A DNA stretch of 14,530 nucleotides from JANRLJ01 sp034437895 (GCA_034437895.1 DAOTTO010000229.1:1-14530), one strand, 5' to 3'; numbered from the stretch's first letter, positions 6,329-13,398 are shown. Notes: generated by a model from the letters alone, not told the origin. Made by a program: numbers and translations.

Positions 6329-7075
6329 TTAAAGATGCTCGCCGCCGTTGACATGAATCACTGTACCTGTGATAAAACTTTCGCTGGCTAAATAGACCAC
6401 TGCCCGCGCCACATCTTCGGCGTTTCCGGTGCGGCGCAGTGGTGTTCTTTCGCCCACTTCTTTCCATCGCTCGTCACTTAAATCGGCGGATTTCATCACT
6501 GGGCCCGGCAGAACCCCATTCACGCGGATATTTTCTGGCCCCAACGTTAACGCGCTGATTTCGGTGAGCATCAGTAAGCCGGCTTTGCTAATTCCATGAT
6601 CGACTCGATCCACCCAAGGGCGGGTTGAGCCGTAATCTAGTATATTGATGATTGCCCCGCCTGCCGGATCATTTTCTCGCATCATTTTGACTGCCGCTTG
6701 TGTACAAAGAAATGCGCCAGTTAAATTTACATCAAGCGATTTTTGCCAGTCCTCCAGCGTTACTTCCATCAACGTCCCTTTGTTGAAGATCGAGGCGCTG
6801 TTAACCAGAATATCAAGCCGCTTAAAATGTTCACTTACTGCGTTAAAAATTGTGGCTACGCCATCGGGTTTACTCACGTCAGCCTGCACCGCAAAAGCAT
6901 CTACCCCGAAGGATTTAATTTCGTGCAGCGTGTCGCGCACATGCTGATCGTTGGAACTGTTGTAATGGACGAGGATATGAACGCCAGCGCGTGCCAATTC
7001 TAAAGCGATGGCCTTGCCTACGCGCTGCGCCGAACCTGTCACGAGCGCTACTTGATCGGTTAAATCAACGTGCAT
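6329..7075 (-). CDS. SDR family oxidoreductase, pteridine-reductase/FolM-like, catalytic Tyr replaced by His
   Basis: A 248-residue classical-length short-chain dehydrogenase/reductase, cytoplasmic, NAD(P)H-dependent by family. The cofactor site is TGSAQRVG (13-20), with HYNSSN (37-42) like the NADPH-selecting HYHRS stretch of pteridine reductases, Asp67 (QADV), NSAS (92-95) in place of NNAG, and Asn118 (DVNLTG). At the catalytic Ser position is Asp147 (NILDYGS), as in PTR1-type pteridine reductases. The residue 13 further on, normally catalytic Tyr, is His160, followed by Lys164 (HGISK). The His codon at 6598-6596 is CAT, one transition from TAT. The PGPV turn (190-193) and C-terminal ITGTVIHVNGG are normal. 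AAAAGGAAG at 7089-7081 sets the start. The fold is secure; substrate and activity are uncertain because of His160. It is a single gene, convergent with the CAP gene. Confidence 0.85.
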   Translation of the reverse strand: MHVDLTDQVALVTGSAQRVGKAIALELARAGVHILVHYNSSNDQHVRDTLHEIKSFGVDAFAVQADVSKPDGVATIFNAVSEHFKRLDILVNSASIFNKGTLMEVTLEDWQKSLDVNLTGAFLCTQAAVKMMRENDPAGGAIINILDYGSTRPWVDRVDHGISKAGLLMLTEISALTLGPENIRVNGVLPGPVMKSADLSDERWKEVGERTPLRRTGNAEDVARAVVYLASESFITGTVIHVNGGEHL

Positions 7076-7128
7076 AATATCTTCCTTTTACGATCTGGTT
7101 ATCACTCTAGTTGGAAAATGCGCCGTAG

Positions 7129-7166
7129 CTAAGAAAAGCAAAAAGGACGCTCCCGAAGGAACGCCC
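7129..7166 (-). terminator. Rho-independent terminator of the cytochrome oxidase operon
   Basis: On the minus strand GGGCGTTCC (7166-7158) pairs with GGAGCGTCC (7153-7145) through 9 pairs including two G-U wobbles. They enclose a TTCG tetraloop closed by C-G, one of the most stable RNA loops. TTTTT (7144-7140) and a further T-rich stretch follow at once. It sits about 30 nt past the stop of the last oxidase gene and before the SDR gene, so it separates the two units. Confidence 0.85.
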
Positions 7167-7195
7167 TAAATTATCACATCCTTAACCTGCCGATT

Positions 7196-7792
7196 TTAGT
7201 AACCTGTAGTCGGTACTGCCAATAAGAAGAGGGCGGAAAGGGTCGCAATCCCCAACGGAACCGCCAACACAAGCGCGAAGATTCGGTTGTCATCGCGTAG
7301 GTGCATATAAAACAAGACCACCAAGAGTGCCTTCGCAACCGCGATGCCAATCAAAAAAGGAATCTTGACATCGCTGGTAATAATCTCTGCGATCAAGACT
7401 TCCAAAAGCGTCAGCGCAGCGAGCGCACCAAATACCGCTGTATATAGAGGTACGGGGTATTCCTTACCAAAAAGCACAGTTGTATCGCCGTGATGTTCGG
7501 AAGCAAGCGCCTCGTGGGGTGTCTGCGGCTTGGTACCAAAGGACTCAATCGCGTCTTGGATGCCACTGATGCCCGCGTCCCACGCTTTCGGAATGGCTTT
7601 TTCCGAAAGTTCCTCTGTTTTCTGTAGACCCGCAACAGCCGCTTCTTCCAGACCAGTGGAGTCCGATGTTAATTCTTTGGCTAATTCTTCGCCCTGACCT
7701 TTGGGGTATTCATCTGCTTTTGGGACGGAATGCGCTACAGCTTCAATTTCAGCGTCGGTTAATTCTTGCGGCGTTTTGTTTTCGTCAGCCAT
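7196..7792 (-). CDS. Cytochrome c oxidase subunit IV-like protein with acidic N-terminal extension
   Basis: A 198-residue membrane protein, last gene of the oxidase operon. The C-terminal part has three transmembrane helices (about 116-138, 145-167, 172-194), including KALLVVLFYMHLRDD, the recognisable signature of the small prokaryotic subunit IV (CtaF/CoxD-type, Pfam COX4_pro-like). This subunit has no redox centre and is thought to support assembly or stability. Family members are often about 90-110 residues; here some 105 residues precede the first helix, hydrophilic, rich in Glu/Asp/Ala/Lys and apparently helical. That extension is not explained by the family. The ATG at 7792 has AGGAGAG upstream. 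It follows the canonical subunit III gene by 9 nt and precedes the operon terminator. Confidence 0.8.
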   Translation of the reverse strand: MADENKTPQELTDAEIEAVAHSVPKADEYPKGQGEELAKELTSDSTGLEEAAVAGLQKTEELSEKAIPKAWDAGISGIQDAIESFGTKPQTPHEALASEHHGDTTVLFGKEYPVPLYTAVFGALAALTLLEVLIAEIITSDVKIPFLIGIAVAKALLVVLFYMHLRDDNRIFALVLAVPLGIATLSALFLLAVPTTGY

Positions 7793-7801
7793 AACTCTCT
7801 C

Positions 7802-8425
7802 CTAGACCAGATAAATCAGCGTAAACAGCAAAATCCAGACGACATCGACAAAATGCCAATACAACCCGAATACTTCCACGCCGACGTAATTACGAGCGCT
7901 GTAGCGGCCTTTGCTGGCGCGGCGCATCACTTCTAAGCACCAGATCACCCCGATGATGACGTGTGCGCCATGAAATGCGGTGGGGGTATAAAAGCGCGTT
8001 CCGAAGCCACCAAAGCCGTCTGTGGTACGAGAAAGAGTAATGCTCAAATGCGAGAGTTCGTTGTATTCAACATATTGCAACCCAACGAAGATCACACCCA
8101 ATACTGCCGTTACACCCAGCCATTGAATTAATCCGCGAGGATTACTCTTCTGAATTTGACGTAAGCCCATCACCATCGCCCAACTACTCGTCAGGAGCAA
8201 GAAGGTGTTGAACGTCACCAGCAAAAGTCCCACGTCTTCATGAACGCCTTTAACTTCTTCCGGCTGATTAATCCGAAAAATGACATAGACGATGATAAAA
8301 ACTGTGAAGATCACCACTTCCGAGGCCAGATACAGCCACATGGCAAACTTTTGATTATCAATACTCAGCGCTTCCCGCTGTAAATCCGCCGTATGTTGGG
8401 CGTGTTCAAGACTTAACTCTGTCAT
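7802..8425 (-). CDS. coxC: Cytochrome c oxidase subunit III (canonical copy)
   Basis: A 207-residue, five-helix subunit III of heme-copper oxidases, membrane-embedded beside subunit I; it holds no metal but is associated with proton uptake and turnover stability. Family motifs are intact: WLYLASE (30-36), LLLTSSW (76-82), GLQYVEY (115-121), FHGAHVIIG (151-159), and YWHFVDVVW (189-197) near the C terminus. The five-helix length matches forms lacking the first two helices of the mitochondrial type. The ATG at 8425 is preceded by AGGGGG. The gap to the upstream 6-TM gene is 8 nt and to the downstream subunit IV gene 9 nt, so all three are tightly coupled. This copy, not the one at 9466-10044, carries the conserved residues. 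Confidence 0.93.
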   Translation of the reverse strand: MTELSLEHAQHTADLQREALSIDNQKFAMWLYLASEVVIFTVFIIVYVIFRINQPEEVKGVHEDVGLLLVTFNTFLLLTSSWAMVMGLRQIQKSNPRGLIQWLGVTAVLGVIFVGLQYVEYNELSHLSITLSRTTDGFGGFGTRFYTPTAFHGAHVIIGVIWCLEVMRRASKGRYSARNYVGVEVFGLYWHFVDVVWILLFTLIYLV

Positions 8426-8433
8426 AAATCCCC

Positions 8434-9369
8434 CTATTGTTGCTCATTAGAAACACGACGCAGCAAGGTTGCCAACCAACGTGCGCCTTGCCCCAATGGG
8501 CGCATGATGAAAGGTGGTTGTGTGATAAGCAGGGCAAAGAGCGCCGCGTTTACGAATGACAAAAGCACGCGCAGCCAGTTCGCCCAAGACGGGAAAATCA
8601 GCCACAAGCCCCCAACCAGTACATAATAAAATGCGAGATAGAGGACGACAAAAGCGACAATGAATTTGAGCGCGCTGATAACGTTGGTGCGCGTATCGCT
8701 GCTCGCCAGCGCTTTTTGTTGGATAACTTCACCAGATGCTAAGGCCAAAGCCGTATTTGATACACTTTTAGATTCTGTCACACCGCGAGAGAGGAAGAAG
8801 AAAGTACCCGCAATCGCGCCACCAGCCAGCGCTAGAGAAAAAAGCGTAAACAGGACAAATATCACCAGCAGCGTAAATTTACTAAAAAGTACAACCTCGC
8901 CGTTCCAAGTGATGAAATCCCCACTAAAAGGCACTTTGACCGGTACGAAGCCAACCGCCGCCGCTGATGCCGCAGGATCGCCAGTGGTTTGAATGAAGGA
9001 TGGCCCCAAGAATGCAAAAGCAAACAAGACAACCAGCAGCGCCGTCGTCCAAGTAGCAATTTCCCACATGGAATACCCTAAGACGACAGTCGGCTGGGCT
9101 GGTGCTTCTTCAATATGATGTATTTCGGCTAACGCTTTTCCATGATCGTCCTCGCTCGGTTCATGGGCATGTTGGTTCATGCGCGGGTCAAACGCGCCCA
9201 TCCCCCATACGAAGAAAAACGACACAAAAAAAGCACATGAGACAATCGCAATCTGTGGATCCCAAACCGGATTAACACTTTGCAGCGCTCGCAGCACAAT
9301 CACAAACAACATACCCACGATCAAGCCCAATATCCCCAATGGGACGGCACGGGTTAAACCTGGTTGCAT
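8434..9369 (-). CDS. Unknown six-helix membrane protein of the oxidase operon with His-rich loop
   Basis: I do not recognise this family. From the ATG at 9369, with a strong ribosome binding site (AAAGGAGGG, 9383-9375), it has 311 residues; a TTG at 9387 would place that site inside the gene, so I reject it. Hydrophobic segments lie at about 10-28, 38-58, 103-122, 162-193, 233-257 and 262-284. Positive charges in loops 2 and 4 and at the C terminus (RPLGQGARW, RRVSNEQQ) suggest both ends are cytoplasmic. The loop between helices 2 and 3 has a His-rich acidic stretch (67-88: His67, 69, 76, 84, 85), a possible metal site. A roughly 40-residue loop (123-161) would face outside. Position between two subunit III genes suggests an accessory subunit or assembly factor; that is inference from context only. 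Confidence 0.75.
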   Translation of the reverse strand: MQPGLTRAVPLGILGLIVGMLFVIVLRALQSVNPVWDPQIAIVSCAFFVSFFFVWGMGAFDPRMNQHAHEPSEDDHGKALAEIHHIEEAPAQPTVVLGYSMWEIATWTTALLVVLFAFAFLGPSFIQTTGDPAASAAAVGFVPVKVPFSGDFITWNGEVVLFSKFTLLVIFVLFTLFSLALAGGAIAGTFFFLSRGVTESKSVSNTALALASGEVIQQKALASSDTRTNVISALKFIVAFVVLYLAFYYVLVGGLWLIFPSWANWLRVLLSFVNAALFALLITQPPFIMRPLGQGARWLATLLRRVSNEQQ

Positions 9370-9435
9370 AAATTCCCTCCTTTGCAAGTTATGGGTGGTT
9401 AGTTATCAGTTTTTAGCGAAACATGAGAATTTTAA

Positions 9436-9463
9436 ACTAAGCCCTAAAAACTAAGCCCTAAAA
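9436..9463. repeat. 14-bp tandem duplication in an intercistronic gap
   Basis: ACTAAGCCCTAAAA occurs twice in direct succession (9436-9449, 9450-9463), just past the stop of the divergent subunit III gene. It lies in the 96-nt gap before the 6-TM gene. It looks like a slippage or short-duplication product; no function is apparent. Confidence 0.7.
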
Positions 9464-9465
9464 AC

Positions 9466-10044
9466 TTATATCCAGTATAACACCGCGTAGAACATAATCC
9501 ACGCGAAAGCCACAAAATACCATAACTTTACGGCAGCTTCCACCGCCCAAAAATCAAATTGCCCATACTGGCCTTTACGCGCATTTTGGTAAATCTTCAT
9601 CATGTAAATGCCGATCACCAGTGCATGAAAACCATGAAAACCCGTCATCAGCCGAAAGACCGTGCCGTACTGTGTCCCTAACGGTACAATCAGCCATTCA
9701 TAGGCCATAATGACGACAAACAGAGCGCCGAGTACAAGTACTGTTCCCCATAACGTTAAGAATGTCTCACGTTTATCCTGACGAACAGCTTTAAGGCCGC
9801 GCCGTGCCAAAAACACACTGGCTAATAACGCCGCCGTCGCCAAGGTCGGCAGCGCCATGCCCATTTTTTCCACGCCCGGCGGCGGCCATTGGGTATAAGA
9901 ATAGCGCAACTGCCAATTGACGATAATCAGGCAAAAGAACGCCATAATCCAGCTTATCTGGAAAACGGTCATACCTGATCGCTTATTCTTTAGCGCAAGA
10001 AGCTCTTCTTTTGATAAATGCTGTTCCAATAAATTTTGCTGCAT
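9466..10044 (-). CDS. Cytochrome c oxidase subunit III-like protein (divergent copy)
   Basis: Taking the ATG at 10044 gives 192 residues and five helices (about 28-46, 62-80, 97-117, 132-151, 167-190). A TTG at 10086 would start inside a palindromic repeat and is rejected. AGGGAA lies about 13 nt upstream, a weak site. Recognisable subunit III features are FHGFHALVIG (136-145), the following K..NARKGQY stretch, and the C-terminal helix. Conserved positions have changed: the canonical YWHFVDVVW is LWYFVAFAW (174-182), losing His and Asp, and the QxxEY motif reads MAYEW. It is therefore a paralog of the gene at 7802-8425, directly downstream of coxA. Two subunit III-like genes in one operon could reflect helper subunits, as some quinol or NO-type oxidase families have small III-like partners. 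Confidence 0.8.
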   Translation of the reverse strand: MQQNLLEQHLSKEELLALKNKRSGMTVFQISWIMAFFCLIIVNWQLRYSYTQWPPPGVEKMGMALPTLATAALLASVFLARRGLKAVRQDKRETFLTLWGTVLVLGALFVVIMAYEWLIVPLGTQYGTVFRLMTGFHGFHALVIGIYMMKIYQNARKGQYGQFDFWAVEAAVKLWYFVAFAWIMFYAVLYWI

Positions 10045-10074
10045 CGTTACAATAAATTCCCTAGATAATTTGTC

Positions 10075-10102
10075 GTAGGGGCGCAAAATGCTGCGCCCCT
10101 AC
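10075..10102. repeat. Palindromic intercistronic repeat, copy 1
   Basis: GTAGGGGCGCA (10075-10085) and TGCGCCCCTAC (10092-10102) form a perfect 11-bp stem with a 6-nt loop, between the stop of coxA and the next gene. A related copy is at 11889-11923. The transcript would fold into a stable hairpin here; there is no T-tract after it on the minus strand, so it is not a standard terminator. Confidence 0.8.
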
Positions 10103-10118
10103 AAGGTATAGAAGATAC

Positions 10119-11837
10119 TTAATCGCCAGCAGAGGGTTGCGGCGCGACAGGCGCAGCGGGCTTGGCAGGGGCAGGCTTGGGCGCGACAGGCGGCCCAAAA
10201 CGGGCTTCCATCGCGTCAATATATGCCTTAGATGCTTCTGTGCCATAACCATAAGGGTCTTCAAACGGAATCGGGTCGCCCACAAAGTTGTAAGCGGGTG
10301 GGGGGGAGGTCGTCATCCATTCGAGTGTGAGCGCACGCCAAGGGTTAGCGCTGGCGCGTTTTCCGGCAATCGTGCTGTAGACCAAGTTATAGAGCAAGAT
10401 AAACGTCGAAATCCCCAGCACAAAAGCCGAAATGCTGATGATGACGTTCAAAGTTTGATATTGTGGATCGTAATACGCGACGCGACGCGGCATCCCTAAC
10501 ATCCCGACGATATGCTGCGGGAAGAAGGTCAGGAAGAACGAGACATAAGCAACGCCCACATGAATCCGCCCCAAGCGTTCATCCAGCATCCGACCCGTGA
10601 TTTTAGGCCACCAGTGATAAATTCCGGCATAAATGGCGAACACGCTGCCGCCGTAAAGCACAAAATGCAGATGGCTGACGACAAAATAGGTGTCGTGCAT
10701 GTGAATATCTACTGGTACTGAGCCGAGCATCACGCCGCTGATGCCGCCAATGACGAACATCGACAAAAACGCGAGGGCGCTCAACATGGCAGCAGTATAA
10801 TGAATTTTGCCCATCCAAATGGTCGCTAACCAGCTAAAGACCTTAATGCCCGTCGGTACAGCGATAATCATCGACGTAATCATGAACGGAATACGCAGTT
10901 CAGGCGTTAGACTGGTGAACATATGATGCGCCCACACCGTAAACCCGACCAGCGCAATCGCCATGCTCGAAAGCGCAATCATGCGATAGCCAAAGATCGG
11001 CTTGCGGCTGTGGACAGAAAGCACTTCGCTCAGGATACCCATCCCCGGCAGTACCATGATATACACCGCCGGATGGCTGTAGAACCAGAAGACGTTTTGC
11101 CATAACAGCACATCACCGCCTTGCGAAGGATCAAAGAATGCCGTCCCCGCAACACGATCCAGAATCAGCAGCGTTAGCGCACCCGCCAAGAAAGGAGTCG
11201 CCAAGACAACGATGATCGAGGTAGCCAAGATCGACCAAACAAACAGCGGCATCTGGAAATAGCCCATACCTGCCGGACGCATATTCTTAACCGTCACAAT
11301 GAAATTGATCGCGCCCAGAATGGAAGAAATACCAAGCAGATGGAGCGAAATTGCCCATAAGGTTTGTCCATCGGGGCTGTAAAGTGTGCTGAGGGGAGGA
11401 TAGCTCGTCCATCCGGCTTCTGCTGGCCCCACAAAATAGCCTGCCAACATGAGCAAGCCCGCTGGTGGAATGAGCCAAAAGGCAAAAGCGTTCAGCCAAG
11501 GAAAAGCCATATCCTTTGCGCCAAGCATTAATGGCACGAGGAAGTTCCCAAACCCGGCAAAGATGGGAATAATCCATAAGAAGATCATCACCGTTGCATG
11601 GATACTAAACAATGAGTTATAGGCTGAGCCATTTGCCATCACATCTAGGTCAGGTGTAAGCAGTTCCCAACGAATGAGCATCGCCAGCCCGCCGCCAACA
11701 ACAAAAAAGAACAATGCAGTAACGATGTATTGCACACCGATAATCTTATGATCGATGCTCCAACGCAGGTACTCACTAAAGGCTGGACGCTTCGCTTCTG
11801 CCTGCGCCCCACCAAGCGGATAAGGTATCGCTGCCAT
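10119..11837 (-). CDS. coxA: Cytochrome c oxidase subunit I, A2-type heme-copper oxidase
   Basis: The catalytic membrane subunit that reduces O2 to water and pumps protons (572 residues). Metal ligands are all present: His80 (SIHATVM) and His391 for low-spin heme a, His389 for high-spin heme a3 (HDTYFVVSHLHF), and His255, His304 and His305 for CuB (WAHHMF). Tyr259, four residues after His255, is the residue cross-linked to the CuB His. The helix VI motif is YSHPAVY (253-259): Glu of the A1-type GHPEVY is Ala, and Tyr-Ser precede, which is the mark of A2-type oxidases such as caa3 enzymes. K-channel Lys332 (PTGIKVFSW) is kept. The C terminus is a Pro/Ala-rich tail. AAAGGAT precedes the ATG at 11837. 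A2-type with a cytochrome-c-fused subunit II is a consistent caa3 pairing. Confidence 0.97.
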   Translation of the reverse strand: MAAIPYPLGGAQAEAKRPAFSEYLRWSIDHKIIGVQYIVTALFFFVVGGGLAMLIRWELLTPDLDVMANGSAYNSLFSIHATVMIFLWIIPIFAGFGNFLVPLMLGAKDMAFPWLNAFAFWLIPPAGLLMLAGYFVGPAEAGWTSYPPLSTLYSPDGQTLWAISLHLLGISSILGAINFIVTVKNMRPAGMGYFQMPLFVWSILATSIIVVLATPFLAGALTLLILDRVAGTAFFDPSQGGDVLLWQNVFWFYSHPAVYIMVLPGMGILSEVLSVHSRKPIFGYRMIALSSMAIALVGFTVWAHHMFTSLTPELRIPFMITSMIIAVPTGIKVFSWLATIWMGKIHYTAAMLSALAFLSMFVIGGISGVMLGSVPVDIHMHDTYFVVSHLHFVLYGGSVFAIYAGIYHWWPKITGRMLDERLGRIHVGVAYVSFFLTFFPQHIVGMLGMPRRVAYYDPQYQTLNVIISISAFVLGISTFILLYNLVYSTIAGKRASANPWRALTLEWMTTSPPPAYNFVGDPIPFEDPYGYGTEASKAYIDAMEARFGPPVAPKPAPAKPAAPVAPQPSAGD

Positions 11838-11888
11838 AAATAATCCTTTTTACTCACATTCCAATTACGACAAATCAACGGGTGCTTT

Positions 11889-11923
11889 GTAGGGGATGCA
11901 GTCTTTTTTGGCTGCACCCCTAC
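11889..11923. repeat. Palindromic intercistronic repeat, copy 2
   Basis: GTAGGGGATGCAG (11889-11901) and CTGCACCCCTAC (11912-11923) pair with one bulged base. They share the GTAGGGG...CCCCTAC ends of the copy at 10075-10102. This copy lies between the coxB stop and the coxA start. The loop is T-rich on the plus strand and A-rich in the oxidase mRNA, so termination there is not indicated. Confidence 0.75.
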
Positions 11924-11934
11924 CAAAATTTACT

Positions 11935-13272
11935 TTATGGCGCGGTTGTACTTTCGGCTGTCGCTTCAGGCGTACTTTCGCCACTCGGTGCTGGTGTAGC
12001 TTCGGCAGTACTTTCAGCAGAAACGCCAGCCGTTGCTTCAGCCATCGCGTCAGCCGTACTTTCTGGTGTGGCTTCGGCTGCGGCGCTTTCCTCAATCGAC
12101 ACAAAGTCTGGGGCTTCGGTGTCACGAATGTAATTGACTAAACCTTCCGCGTTACAAGCCGATTCACCCGTTGAAGTTTGTGTACAAAGGTAAGCCACAA
12201 TCGCTTGCAAATCTTGCTCCGGCATGTAATAGGGAGCAGCAGGGTCATCATTCTGGAACACATTCATTAACGCGCCATAACCAGGGACAAGATACTCTGC
12301 TGGATGGTAAATAGAATTAGCGAGATACTGCTCCGCCGTAAACCCACTCCGACGATTATCGGCGCGATCTCCCATACCTTCCAGATTCGGCCCGGTTACG
12401 CCTGCCCAGTTAATCCCAAATTGTTCATCAACCAGTACATGACAGCCTGAACACGGATATGCACCCGAAGCCAAAATCGTCCCACCACGTAACGCGGGGT
12501 CAGGTGGCGGATTAAGGATGGTATCAACTGCGGGGTCTATAAAAGAAGCGAGATACTCTTCCTCGGTTTCGTGTACCCGGATAAACGAATACATCAGGCC
12601 ATGCCCTGAACCGCACAATTCCGCGCAGACGACACGCCATTCCCCGGCAAGTGTCGGCGTAAAACGAATCTCCGTGGTACGGCCTGCCAGTAAATCCTGC
12701 TTGATTCGCATGACAGGCACCCAGAAGGCATGATTTACGTCGGCGGTGGTCATTTCCATCTTTACAGGCTGACCGACATAGGTATGGAGGATACCAGAAC
12801 TGATCGGCCCCTCGATGCGGCCTAGCGGGTCGGTATATTCAAACGTCCAAGCGAAACGTGCGCCACGCGCGACGACGGTTTGTTCATTATCGCGTACTTG
12901 GCGAATATCGACCCATACGCTGTAACTGTAGATTACCAACACCAGCACGATAACGGCAGGGATGGCCGTCCAGATCAGCTCTAGTAAGGTATTGCCATGA
13001 ATTGTCGGGCCATCGCTCATATCATCCGGTTTAACACCGAAGCGCAGCACCGAATAAAGCAGCAGCCCCTGTACCAACAGGAAGATTGCGCCACCGATGC
13101 CCAATAACACCGTAAATAGGGTGTCAATCTGTTCGGATTCTGCCGAAGCCTGAACAGGAAAGGCAGAGGGGGCAAGTTGCGAAATTAACAGACCACCCAC
13201 CACAATCAGCACCCCGCCGACGGCGATTGGGACAATCATACTCGAGCCGCTTGATCGGTTATTTAAATCCAT
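11935..13272 (-). CDS. coxB: Cytochrome c oxidase subunit II fused to cytochrome c (caa3-type)
   Basis: The electron-entry subunit, 445 residues from the ATG at 13272, which has AGGA 7 nt upstream. A TTG 12 codons earlier has no such site. Hydrophobic segments lie at about 12-33 (signal or anchor), 50-76 and 97-120. The outer cupredoxin domain (about 130-235) has the complete CuA site: His181 (VNHAFWVP), then Cys216, Glu218, Cys220, His224 and Met227 in CAELCGSGHGLM. A cytochrome c domain follows (about 262-365) with heme site CSGCH (274-278) and candidate axial Met336 or Met350. Two extra Cys (363, 373) could pair. From about 395 the protein is a Glu/Ala/Ser/Thr/Pro tail built on a 12-nt repeat. 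First gene of the operon; fused heme c makes a separate soluble cytochrome unnecessary for the last step. Confidence 0.96.
   Translation of the reverse strand: MDLNNRSSGSSMIVPIAVGGVLIVVGGLLISQLAPSAFPVQASAESEQIDTLFTVLLGIGGAIFLLVQGLLLYSVLRFGVKPDDMSDGPTIHGNTLLELIWTAIPAVIVLVLVIYSYSVWVDIRQVRDNEQTVVARGARFAWTFEYTDPLGRIEGPISSGILHTYVGQPVKMEMTTADVNHAFWVPVMRIKQDLLAGRTTEIRFTPTLAGEWRVVCAELCGSGHGLMYSFIRVHETEEEYLASFIDPAVDTILNPPPDPALRGGTILASGAYPCSGCHVLVDEQFGINWAGVTGPNLEGMGDRADNRRSGFTAEQYLANSIYHPAEYLVPGYGALMNVFQNDDPAAPYYMPEQDLQAIVAYLCTQTSTGESACNAEGLVNYIRDTEAPDFVSIEESAAAEATPESTADAMAEATAGVSAESTAEATPAPSGESTPEATAESTTAP
11944..12075. repeat. Degenerate 12-nt coding repeat in the coxB tail
   Basis: GTACTTTC occurs at 11948, 11972, 12008 and 12056. 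The intervals are 24, 36 and 48 nt, all multiples of 12. On the coding strand this encodes a four-residue periodic tail (AEST, AEAT, PEST-like units), so copy number could change in frame. Confidence 0.7.
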
Positions 13273-13321
13273 AAAGTATCCTGATAATAACTTACAGAAG
13301 GCTAACAAACTTTAGGCGTTT

Positions 13322-13327
13322 ATTATA
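13322..13327 (-). promoter_or_regulatory. Proximal extended -10 promoter of the oxidase operon
   Basis: On the minus strand the sequence reads TGG followed by TATAAT (13327-13322), an extended -10 with a perfect hexamer. The -35 candidate (TTAGCG, 13352-13347, 19-bp spacer) is poor. The start would be near 13315, about 43 nt before the coxB ATG. Confidence 0.5.
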
Positions 13328-13398
13328 CCAAACGGCCTACTAAGATCGCTAACACAAAAATGGGTTTGTTTGTGCAGTTTTACACAAGTAATATCGCC

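Noticed and set aside
6307..6330. AAAGTG...CACTTT hairpin as bidirectional terminator between the CAP and SDR genes
   Set aside because: Only 6 bp with a 12-nt loop and no T-tract; position is right but evidence is too thin.
9370..9387. TTG-initiated extension of the 6-TM protein
   Set aside because: The extension would be encoded by the strong Shine-Dalgarno of the ATG at 9369.
10045..10086. TTG-initiated extension of the divergent subunit III
   Set aside because: The start would lie inside the palindromic repeat; the ATG at 10044 gives a normal subunit III N-terminus.
13273..13308. TTG-initiated N-terminal extension of CoxB by 12 residues
   Set aside because: No ribosome binding site; the ATG at 13272 has AGGA at good spacing.
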